Source: Pseudomonadota bacterium | GTDB lineage: Bacteria; Pseudomonadota; Gammaproteobacteria; Steroidobacterales; Steroidobacteraceae | Assembly (NCBI GenBank): GCA_003242495.1 | Contig: QGUO01000073.1 | Span: 1 to 11,353 of the forward strand | DNA length: 11,353 bases | Reading direction: 5' to 3' | Part shown: positions 5,843 to 11,353 of the stretch, one piece after another | How positions within the stretch are numbered: the first letter of the stretch is position 1 | How the letters are laid out: each line of letters opens with the position of its first letter | Made by a program: the position numbers and the translations under genes | The notes under the pieces: model-generated | Databases searched by the model: none | Told to the model about the DNA's origin: nothing | Seen by the model: the letters and a program-made list of their open reading frames with translations, nothing else

Positions 5843-7291
5843 CTAGATGGGCACCCTATCATGAACGGTTTGCTGTGTTCTGTCCGCCCGGTCCGGATTG
5901 CGCCGGCGCTCTCCGCCGCTCAAGGCAATGCCCAGCGCCGTGACGAACGGCAGCACGCGCTCCAGGAAGTCTCCCGGCGCGTCCGGAAGCAAGTGAAACA
6001 GCAGTGTGAGCGTGAAGCCGGCCCACATCGCGCCCAGTGTCGAGCCCGGTCGTACGCGCTTGCCGCTCAGGCGCACCAGCAGCAGCGGCCCGAATGCCGC
6101 GCCCATGGCGGACCAGGCGAACAGCACCCGCTCGAAGAGCGTCGCCGGCGCCGACACGATGCACACGGCGGCCACGACTGCGCAGACGACCAGCCCGAAA
6201 CGCGCCCAGCCCAGGGAGGGACCTTGGCTGGCATTGCGCCCGTCCAGCAGCACGGTCGCCGTGGCGCTCAACAACGGGCTCGCCACGCCCACGGCCAGCG
6301 AGCCGGCCGCCACGGCCAGGACGAACGCGCCGACCTGCGGCGAGAGAACGCTGCTCGCAAAGGCCAGCAGAGACGGGTCGGGTTGCGTCGCTGCGGCGTA
6401 CAGCGCGCGCGCCGACCAGCCGCACGAGAGGGTGGCAGCCACCAGCACGGCACTGCAGCCGAGCGACATCCAACGCGCGCTGCGCAGGACTTGCCGACCG
6501 CGTGCGCCCATGAAGCGCAACACCGCGTACGGCTGGCCGGGCATGGCCAGGCCGATCCCGAACACACCGAGCACGAACGCCAGCGCCACGACACCGTTGC
6601 GCTCGCCCAGCCAGGTGTTCGCCTGCGGCCCCGCCGCGACCAGCGCATCACGCATGCCGGCCCAGCCATCGAGCGCGACCAGCCCATAGAGCGCCAGCAG
6701 CACGAGCGTCACGGTCAAAATGAGGACTTGCGCGGCCTCCAACAGGCTGATCGCCCAGTAACCGCCCAGCACGACTACCACGACCAGTGCGGCAAACGTC
6801 ACGACGAGCATCGTGCCCGAGAGCTCGAGCTCGCCGAAAAGCTGGGCGACCGCGAGCGATTGCGCGCCGATCTGGATGAGCAGCGCGAGGGCCGCGATGA
6901 GAATGGCCGAGCGCGCCACCAGAACGCGGCTGCCCTCGCCCACCTCAGCGCTCAGCGTGCCGATCAGTGTCAGGCTGTCCTGGGTCGCCGATCGCTCGGC
7001 CAGGCGCGGCGCCACGTAGAACCAGCAGATCGCCTGGCCGATGAGCACGGCGGGCCACAGCCAGGCCGCCGACAAGCCCCAAGTGAACGCGGCCATGCCG
7101 ACACTCATCAGCATCCACGCGTTCGGCGCATTGGCGACGAAGCCGAGCGCCGTGAGCCAGGGACCGACCCGGCGGCTTGCCAGGAACAGGTCGGCGCGCG
7201 TATGGGTGCGTCGCCGCGCCCGCTGGGCGGCGAACGCCAGCAGTGCGCCGTACACCGTGCCGGCAATCAGCAGGGCTGTCGTGGACACCAT
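5843..7291 (-). CDS. Sodium:solute symporter family (SSS) transporter
   Basis: 482-residue integral membrane protein with about 13 hydrophobic segments, typical in length and pattern of the SSS (PutP/PanF/SGLT) family, which imports organic solutes with Na+. TM1 contains Asn-Ala-Trp-Met-Leu-Met followed by Ser-Val-Gly-Met, resembling the Ser-Gly-Trp-Leu-Leu-Met segment of PutP that forms part of the sodium site. The loop Ala-Asp-Leu-Phe-Leu-Ala-Ser-Arg-Arg before it matches the family's tyrosine/phenylalanine-Leu-Ala-Ser/Gly-Arg motif. The Ser-Thr pair of the PutP TM8 sodium site is not obvious in Leu-Ala-Val-Gly-Val-Ala-Ser-Pro, so coupling is unproven. The ATG at 7291 begins 4 bases after the btuF-like stop with only weak ribosome signals, suggesting translational coupling. 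The substrate cannot be read; the neighbouring binding protein is the only hint. Confidence 0.88.
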   Translation of the reverse strand: MVSTTALLIAGTVYGALLAFAAQRARRRTHTRADLFLASRRVGPWLTALGFVANAPNAWMLMSVGMAAFTWGLSAAWLWPAVLIGQAICWFYVAPRLAERSATQDSLTLIGTLSAEVGEGSRVLVARSAILIAALALLIQIGAQSLAVAQLFGELELSGTMLVVTFAALVVVVVLGGYWAISLLEAAQVLILTVTLVLLALYGLVALDGWAGMRDALVAAGPQANTWLGERNGVVALAFVLGVFGIGLAMPGQPYAVLRFMGARGRQVLRSARWMSLGCSAVLVAATLSCGWSARALYAAATQPDPSLLAFASSVLSPQVGAFVLAVAAGSLAVGVASPLLSATATVLLDGRNASQGPSLGWARFGLVVCAVVAAVCIVSAPATLFERVLFAWSAMGAAFGPLLLVRLSGKRVRPGSTLGAMWAGFTLTLLFHLLPDAPGDFLERVLPFVTALGIALSGGERRRNPDRADRTQQTVHDRVPI

Positions 7292-7295
7292 GAGC

Positions 7296-8159
7296 TCAGT
7301 GTGCAGCCCTTGTGCGACGGGCGCGCGCTGTATCGAGGGTGCGACACAGCTCGCGCGCGCCGTCAATCAACCGGGTCGTCGCCCGGGACACATCGTCTGC
7401 CTCGACGCTGTAGACATTGCGCGTGCGGACCGCGGCGATGCTGCGCCACTTGCGCCACAGCGCCAATGGCTCGCCGGTCACGTCGTCGGCGACCACGATG
7501 ATCTCGGGATCGGCTGCGATGACCGCCTCGATGCTGACCGCCGGGGCAAGCTCGGGCAATCGCGCGAACACGTTCTCCCCGCCGCACAGCTCGAGCAGCT
7601 CGCTCATGATCTGGCGACCATTGACCGTGTAGAGCGGGTGCTCGCCGATTTGCACGAACACGCGCAGCTTGGGGCGGCCGGAGTACGCTCTGCGCAACGC
7701 CTCGATGTCCCGCTCGAACGCCGCCGCGGCGGCGTCGGCCTCGTGCTCGGTGCCGGCGATCTCGCCGATGGTGCGCAAGACCGTGGCCACGTCCGCAAGG
7801 CGCTGGGTCTCGAGCGTCTCGACCCGCAGGCCCAGTCCCTCGATGCGTTCGATGAGCGCACGCGGTGTACCGGAGTGCCAGGCGAGCACCACGTCCGGGG
7901 TCAATGCGATCAGCCGCTCGAGGTCGACGCGGAATGCATCGCCGACGCGCGGGATGCTGCGGGCCTCGGCCGGGTGATCGCTGTACTCCACGGTGCCCAC
8001 GATACGCTTGCCGGCGCCGGCCGTGAACGTGAGCTCCGCCAGGTGCGGCGCCAGGGTGACGATGCGCTCGGCCGGCGGCCGGGCGGCGCTCGCGCCGGCG
8101 CCGGTCAGCGCGCACGCCGACGCGCATATCGCCAGCATGATGCCACGCAGGCGGCTCAC
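7296..8159 (-). CDS. btuF: BtuF-like periplasmic cobalamin/iron-chelate binding protein
   Basis: 287-residue periplasmic binding protein of the helical-backbone class (BtuF/FhuD type), which normally delivers vitamin B12 or an iron chelate to a BtuCD-like ABC importer. There is an N-terminal signal peptide (residues 1-26, cut after Ala-Ser-Ala or the next Ala). Lobe 1 opens with Arg-Ile-Val-Thr-Leu-Ala-Pro-His-Leu-Ala-Glu-Leu and continues to Pro-Arg-Val-Gly and Leu-Thr-Pro-Asp-Val-Val-Leu-Ala-Trp. After the linker helix, lobe 2 has Asn-Gly-Arg-Gln-Ile-Met-Ser-Glu-Leu-Leu-Glu-Leu-Cys-Gly-Gly-Glu-Asn, a strong BtuF-type signature. The GTG start at 8159 overlaps the ampD TGA by 4 bases (GTGA) and has GAGG 8 bases upstream; an internal ATG at 8138 is possible. 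No btuC or btuD lies in the window; an SSS transporter follows instead. Ligand assignment is from family resemblance. Confidence 0.88.
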   Translation of the reverse strand: MSRLRGIMLAICASACALTGAGASAARPPAERIVTLAPHLAELTFTAGAGKRIVGTVEYSDHPAEARSIPRVGDAFRVDLERLIALTPDVVLAWHSGTPRALIERIEGLGLRVETLETQRLADVATVLRTIGEIAGTEHEADAAAAAFERDIEALRRAYSGRPKLRVFVQIGEHPLYTVNGRQIMSELLELCGGENVFARLPELAPAVSIEAVIAADPEIIVVADDVTGEPLALWRKWRSIAAVRTRNVYSVEADDVSRATTRLIDGARELCRTLDTARARRTRAAH

Positions 8160-8755
8160 GTCGGGTACCTCGCGCGCACCAATGCCCTGAGGCGTGGCCA
8201 GTCGAACAACGGACCGGGATCGGTCTTGCGCCCGGGCGCGATATCGCTGTGGCCGGTCACATTCTCAGGGCTGAGCGTGGGATACGCACGGCACAAGGCG
8301 ATGATGAGCGCGCTCAGCACGTGATACTGCACCGGTTCGTACGGCAAGTCGTCGGTGCCCTCCAGCTCGATGCCGATGGAAAAGTCGTTGCAGCGTTCGC
8401 GCCCGCACCAGCGCGAGGCGCCGGCGTGCCAGGCGCGCTGGTGCAGCGGCACGTATTGCACCACCTCGCCGTCGCGACGGATCAACAGGTGCGCGGACAC
8501 GCGCGCGGCGGCGATCCCGGCGAAATACGGGTGCACCTCGGGAGGCAGGCTGTTGGTGAACAGCCGGTCGATCCACGGCCCACCGAACTCGCCGGGCGGA
8601 AGACTGATCCCGTGGACCACGATGAGCGAAAGATCCGCCCCGTCCGGGCGCGCGTCGCAATTCGGCGAGGGCACCTGGCGGGCGGCGTCGACCAATCCGG
8701 TTGCCGGGTCGACCCGCAGGGCGCGCGGGGTGCTGTGACTCGGGTGCGCTGTCAT
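8156..8755 (-). CDS. ampD: 1,6-anhydro-N-acetylmuramyl-L-alanine amidase AmpD
   Basis: 199-residue cytoplasmic zinc amidase of the N-acetylmuramyl-L-alanine amidase type 2 family. It cuts the lactyl-amide bond of anhydro-muropeptides imported during murein recycling, and in many bacteria keeps the AmpR/AmpC beta-lactamase switch off. Zinc ligands are His48 (Val-Val-His-Gly), His169 (Thr-Gly-His-Ser-Asp-Ile) and Asp179, with Lys177 and a catalytic-glutamate region Gly-Ile-Glu130-Leu-Glu-Gly; the spacing matches E. coli AmpD (His154, Lys162, Asp164). The closing motif Gly-Arg-Lys-Thr-Asp-Pro-Gly is intact. There is no signal peptide, as expected for AmpD and unlike AmiD. The frame is open to 8884, but I chose the ATG at 8755 because the length then fits the family (about 180-190). 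There is no clear ribosome site. It is the first gene of the five-gene minus-strand run and divergent from rsmE. Confidence 0.95.
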   Translation of the reverse strand: MTAHPSHSTPRALRVDPATGLVDAARQVPSPNCDARPDGADLSLIVVHGISLPPGEFGGPWIDRLFTNSLPPEVHPYFAGIAAARVSAHLLIRRDGEVVQYVPLHQRAWHAGASRWCGRERCNDFSIGIELEGTDDLPYEPVQYHVLSALIIALCRAYPTLSPENVTGHSDIAPGRKTDPGPLFDWPRLRALVRARYPT

Positions 8756-8860
8756 GGGGCGGGAATGATGCCCGTCGTCCCGGGTCACGTCACGCGAACC
8801 GCGCACGGGATCCGCACCGGCCCGGGGATGCCAGCGTCCCGGCATGCGGCAAATCCCGTG

Positions 8861-8872
8861 GCCACCGGTGGC
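8861..8872. repeat. 12-bp palindrome in the ampD-rsmE intergenic region
   Basis: GCCACCGGTGGC is a perfect palindrome, 105 bases upstream of the ampD ATG and 79 bases upstream of the rsmE ATG. It could be an operator for either gene, but a GC-rich palindrome of this length is not rare, so the role is unproven. Confidence 0.25.
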
Positions 8873-8939
8873 ATGAACCGTCACGCCCGCGCTGCGCGAC
8901 AGGGTGCAGGACGATCCGCCGACGCACCGAGGCCCATAC

Positions 8940-8945
8940 TAGAAT
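8940..8945 (+). promoter_or_regulatory. -10 element of rsmE, leaderless arrangement
   Basis: TAGAAT matches five of six sigma-70 -10 positions, and the rsmE ATG begins 6 bases after it, so transcription would start at about the first base of the start codon. No Shine-Dalgarno sequence lies in the gap, and no good -35 is seen 16-18 bases upstream. Confidence 0.5.
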
Positions 8946-8951
8946 GCCGGC

Positions 8952-9686
8952 ATGCGACTGAATCGAATCTATTGCGAGGGGCCGCTGGTCCAGCACGCCG
9001 AGGTCGCCCTGCCGTCGGCCGGCGCCTATCACGTGGCGCGGGTGCTCAGGATGCGCGAGGGTGCGTCGCTTGCCGTCTTCGACGGCCAGGGGCTCGAGTA
9101 CAGCGCCGAGATCGTGCGCGTGGGCGGCGATGGTGTCTGGGTGCGCCTCGGCGCGCAGATTTCCGCCGTCCCCGAATCGCCGCTCAGGCTGACACTGGTG
9201 CAAGGCGTCTCGCGCGGCGAGCGCATGGACTGGACGCTGCAGAAGGCCACCGAGCTGGGCGTGGCAGCCATTGCGCCGGTGCTCACCGCCCGCAGCGTCG
9301 TGCGCCTGGACGAGAAACAGGCCGAGAAAAAGCGCGCGCACTGGCAGGGCATCGTCGTCGCGGCCTGCGAGCAATGCGGACGCGCACGCCTGCCCACGGT
9401 CGCCACGCCGACGACGCTGCGACACTACCTCGCCAATGTGCGCAAGGAGGGCATGCGGCTGGTGCTGAGCCCGTCCGCGCCGGCTTCGTTGGCCGGGCTC
9501 ACCAGCCTGCCGACGCGCGTGGAAGTATTGATCGGACCCGAGGGTGGCCTCGACGACGACGAGCTCACCGCGGCGCGTGCGGCGGGGTTCATGCCCGTGC
9601 GCCTTGGCCCGCGCGTGCTGCGCACCGAGACCGCGGGCGTGGCGGCCCTGACGGTGCTGCAGGCACTGTGGGGCGATCTGCAGTAG
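8952..9686 (+). CDS. rsmE: 16S rRNA (uracil-1498-N3)-methyltransferase RsmE
   Basis: 244-residue SPOUT-class methyltransferase that transfers a methyl group from S-adenosylmethionine to N3 of U1498 in 16S rRNA, in the decoding region of the small subunit. The N-terminal PUA-like RNA-binding domain spans about residues 1-70, with His-Val-Ala-Arg-Val-Leu-Arg-Met near 27-34. The SPOUT domain holds the linker motif Gln-Gly-Val-Ser-Arg-Gly-Glu-Arg-Met-Asp, Gln-Lys-Ala-Thr-Glu-Leu-Gly-Val, Ala-Cys-Glu-Gln-Cys-Gly-Arg, and the trefoil-knot cofactor motifs Ile-Gly-Pro-Glu-Gly-Gly (194-199) and Leu-Gly-Pro-Arg-Val-Leu-Arg-Thr-Glu-Thr-Ala (218-228). Length and motifs are complete. The ATG has no ribosome site but sits just after a -10 element, so it may be a leaderless mRNA. 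It is convergent with the CheW-like gene 30 bases away. Confidence 0.96.
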   Translation: MRLNRIYCEGPLVQHAEVALPSAGAYHVARVLRMREGASLAVFDGQGLEYSAEIVRVGGDGVWVRLGAQISAVPESPLRLTLVQGVSRGERMDWTLQKATELGVAAIAPVLTARSVVRLDEKQAEKKRAHWQGIVVAACEQCGRARLPTVATPTTLRHYLANVRKEGMRLVLSPSAPASLAGLTSLPTRVEVLIGPEGGLDDDELTAARAAGFMPVRLGPRVLRTETAGVAALTVLQALWGDLQ

Positions 9687-9707
9687 GACGCGCCGGGGAC
9701 CGCGTCC
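9686..9707. terminator. Hairpin between convergent rsmE and CheW-like genes
   Basis: GGACGCG (9686-9692) and CGCGTCC (9701-9707) form a perfect 7-bp stem with an 8-base loop. It fills most of the 30-base gap and begins on the last base of the rsmE TAG. There is no T-run on either side. Its position suggests a shared bidirectional terminator. Confidence 0.4.
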
Positions 9708-9716
9708 GCCCTGCGC

Positions 9717-10190
9717 TCAGGCGGCGCGCGTCTCCTCGCTGATCATCTGCTCGAGACATTCGAAGTCGGGGATCAGCGGCGATTCGTTGAGCATGCGCAC
9801 CTGGCACAAGACGGGGCCGCGCTCGGGGAAGGGGCGGCTCGGGTCGGGCTTCACCACGTCGGCGTTCACGCGCACCAGTTGCGGGAAGCCCTGGGTCGCC
9901 ACGCCGAAATAGCCGCCCGCGAGCTGACTGCCGATGGCCACGAAAATCACGATGCGGGTGCGCCCGCCCGGCGGCGGAAACGGCTGACCGCAGGCGACCT
10001 CGAACGAGATCACCGGGACCGGTCGCCCGCTCCAGCGGATGGTGCCGAGATACCAGGGCGGCGTACCCGCCATCTTCTCGGGCACCTGCCAGGTGACGAC
10101 CTCGGCCACGCAGGCACGCGGCACGATGAGCCGCTCGTGCGCAAGCGGCACGAGCAGGCTGTAGAGCTCGGCAGCCGAAGTTCCCTTCAT
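9717..10190 (-). CDS. CheW-like chemosensory adaptor (ChpC type)
   Basis: 157-residue cytoplasmic protein consisting of one CheW domain (about residues 8-145), the SH3-like fold that links a CheA kinase to receptors. Visible features are Tyr-Ser-Leu-Leu-Val-Pro-Leu at the start, Pro-Arg-Ala-Cys-Val-Ala-Glu-Val-Val, Trp-Tyr-Leu-Gly-Thr-Ile-Arg-Trp-Ser-Gly-Arg-Pro-Val-Pro-Val-Ile, and a second subdomain with Gly-Gly-Tyr-Phe-Gly-Val. The middle region matches the family's typical Gly-x-hydrophobic-x-Trp-x-Gly pattern. It starts 15 bases after the ChpA-type kinase stop, with an AGAGG site in the gap, and is surely co-transcribed with it. In the Pseudomonas aeruginosa chp cluster the CheW-like protein after ChpA is ChpC, with the CheB-like ChpB between; here no ChpB gene intervenes. 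The role is inferred as an adaptor for pilus chemosensing. Confidence 0.85.
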   Translation of the reverse strand: MKGTSAAELYSLLVPLAHERLIVPRACVAEVVTWQVPEKMAGTPPWYLGTIRWSGRPVPVISFEVACGQPFPPPGGRTRIVIFVAIGSQLAGGYFGVATQGFPQLVRVNADVVKPDPSRPFPERGPVLCQVRMLNESPLIPDFECLEQMISEETRAA

Positions 10191-10205
10191 CTCACATACA
10201 CCTCT

Positions 10206-11353
10206 TCACGCCAGCTTGCGCCGCGCCTGCACCAGCGGCTCGATGGCGTCGAGCAGCTGGTTCTCCTGGTAAGGCTTGCCGAGGTAATCGTTCACCCCGA
10301 GCTCGATGGCGCGTGCACGGTGCTTCTCGCCGACCCGCGAGGTGATCATCACGATGGGGATGTCCGCCAGACGCGGGTCGGAGCGCACGTGCCCGGCAAG
10401 CTCGTAGCCGTCCATGCGCGGCATCTCGATGTCGAGCAGGATGATGTCGGGCTGGTGTTCCTGCAGGATGGACAGCGCGTCCACGCCGTCCTTCGCCGTC
10501 ATGACGCGCATGCCGTGGCGCTCCAGCAGGCGCTGGGTGACCCGGCGCACGGTGATGGAATCGTCCACCACCAGCGCGAACGTGCGTTGGTCTTCTTCGG
10601 GACCCTGCGCCACGAGGCTGCGCGTGCGCCACTCCGAGCGCACCAGCGCGCCCATGTCGAGAATGATGACGATGCGCCCGTCGCCGAGGATGGTGGCCCC
10701 CGCGATGCCGCGAATGCCGGCGATCTGCGGCCCGACGGACTTGACCACCATTTCGCGGCTGCCCACCAGTTCGTCGGTGACCAAGGCGGTGGAGTGCTCC
10801 CCCGCACGGATCAGCACGACGGGCACGGACACCTCCGTGTCCGGCAGCACCGACGGCGGGCCGTCGATGAACGCACCCAGATGCTGGAACCGGTAGACCT
10901 GACCGCCGTAGCTGAACGTGGGCGTTTCCTCGGCGAGGTGCTTCTGCACCTGCGAGCGCGTCACGCGCGCCACGCCTTCGACCGATGGCAGCGGCAGTGC
11001 GTACAGCTCGTCGCCCGTGCGCACGATGAGCGCCTGGGTGATGGCCAGGGTGAACGGCAGACGGATGGTGAACTTCACGCCCTGCCCCGGCTGCGATGCG
11101 GTATACAGCGCGCCGCCGAGTTTCTTGATCTCGGTCACCACCACGTCCATGCCGACGCCGCGGCCGGCGTGATGCGTGACCGAGCTCGCGGTGCTGAAGC
11201 CCGGCTCGAGGATGAGCTGCAGGGCTTCCTCGTCGGTCAGCTCGCGACCGGGTTGCAGGAGCCCACGGGCCTGGGCGCGCGCCCGTACCGCCTGCACGTC
11301 GATGCCGCGGCCGTCGTCCTCGAGCACGATCACCATCTCCGAGCCTTCGCGGT
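10206..11353 (-). CDS. chpA: ChpA/PilL-type CheA hybrid histidine kinase, C-terminal part
   Basis: Partial gene: the frame runs off the right edge, so the first Met seen (11336) is internal. About 381 residues are visible; numbering below is from that Met. Residues 1-95 are the end of the HATPase domain, with Asp-Asp-Gly-Arg-Gly-Ile-Asp and Gly-Arg-Gly-Val-Gly-Met-Asp-Val-Val (ATP-lid glycines). Residues about 98-235 are a CheW-like domain coupling to receptors. A short linker leads to a CheY-like receiver (about 252-372) with Asp-Asp-Ser-Ile-Thr-Val-Arg-Arg, phospho-acceptor Asp302, Thr332 and Lys354. A fused C-terminal receiver after the CheW domain is characteristic of ChpA/PilL, which controls type IV pilus twitching and surface sensing, and of some other hybrid CheAs. 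The upstream part (phosphotransfer domains) is outside the window, so identity as ChpA is probable, not proven. Followed by the CheW-like gene. Confidence 0.9.
   Translation of the reverse strand, partial: REGSEMVIVLEDDGRGIDVQAVRARAQARGLLQPGRELTDEEALQLILEPGFSTASSVTHHAGRGVGMDVVVTEIKKLGGALYTASQPGQGVKFTIRLPFTLAITQALIVRTGDELYALPLPSVEGVARVTRSQVQKHLAEETPTFSYGGQVYRFQHLGAFIDGPPSVLPDTEVSVPVVLIRAGEHSTALVTDELVGSREMVVKSVGPQIAGIRGIAGATILGDGRIVIILDMGALVRSEWRTRSLVAQGPEEDQRTFALVVDDSITVRRVTQRLLERHGMRVMTAKDGVDALSILQEHQPDIILLDIEMPRMDGYELAGHVRSDPRLADIPIVMITSRVGEKHRARAIELGVNDYLGKPYQENQLLDAIEPLVQARRKLA

Noticed and set aside
5363..7501. 712-residue open frame on the plus strand
   Set aside because: It is antisense to the atl and SSS genes. 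The translation is low-complexity and rich in Arg, Gln and His with no domain, typical of a GC-rich shadow frame.
7296..8159. BtuF-like protein as a lipoprotein (cysteines 12 and 16 in the signal region)
   Set aside because: Neither cysteine has a proper lipobox (Leu-Ala-Ile-Cys and Ala-Ser-Ala-Cys). The Ala-Ser-Ala-Ala cut site of an ordinary signal peptide fits better.
8756..8884. 43-residue N-terminal extension of AmpD
   Set aside because: The family is about 180-190 residues. The added part is unstructured and covers the shared intergenic region with rsmE.
8249..9742. 497-residue plus-strand open frame
   Set aside because: Antisense to ampD and then out of frame through rsmE. Composition is Arg/Ala/Gly-rich shadow.

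Overview
The window is high-GC DNA, and its gene content points to a proteobacterium, most likely a gammaproteobacterium of the Xanthomonadales/Nevskiales/Steroidobacter type. The pointers are an rsmE gene facing a CheW-like gene and the 3' end of a ChpA/PilL-type hybrid kinase (type IV pilus chemosensing), an AmpD amidase for murein recycling, a BtuF-like periplasmic binding protein and a DUF4197 lipoprotein. The assignment rests on family recognition only. There is no rRNA, tRNA, CRISPR array, transposase or phage gene, and nothing that looks like recent transfer.

Layout, left to right. (1) 92-847 (-): DUF4197 lipoprotein. (2) 1180-1632 (+): small SRPBCC/AHSA1-type protein, with a perfect 16-bp palindrome upstream and a strong hairpin terminator downstream. 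(3) 1806-2465 (-): glutathione S-transferase-like protein, divergent from an HxlR-family regulator at 2547-3053 (+). The short region between them carries two perfect copies of a 7-3-7 inverted repeat overlapping both predicted promoters. (4) 3351-3890 (+): exported SnoaL/NTF2-like protein. (5) 8755 down to 4056 (-): a five-gene run in the order ampD, btuF-like, sodium:solute symporter (SSS), alkyltransferase-like protein (Atl), dicarboxylate/amino-acid:cation symporter (DAACS). ampD and btuF overlap by 4 bases, btuF and SSS are 4 bases apart, and the last two gaps are about 50-60 bases, so one transcript is likely. (6) 8952-9686 (+): rsmE, divergent from ampD, with a -10-like TAGAAT placed so that the transcript would start at the ATG. 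(7) 10190-9717 and 11353-10206 (-): CheW-like protein and the C-terminal part of a ChpA-type CheA hybrid, which runs off the right edge.

How the genes fit together. The right end is the output part of a pilus or surface-sensing chemosensory system, beside a translation-related housekeeping gene. The minus-strand operon joins murein recycling, a cobalamin-type binding protein without its usual ABC permease and ATPase, two secondary transporters and a DNA-damage recognition protein. The GST/HxlR pair looks like a self-contained electrophile-response switch: the regulator has one cysteine, in the N-terminal Cys-Pro position used for redox sensing by known family members, and two identical operator arms sit on the shared promoter region.

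I did not find a convincing wholly new system. The best leads are the paired operator region, the BtuF-SSS pairing and the changed cation-site residue in the DAACS transporter.
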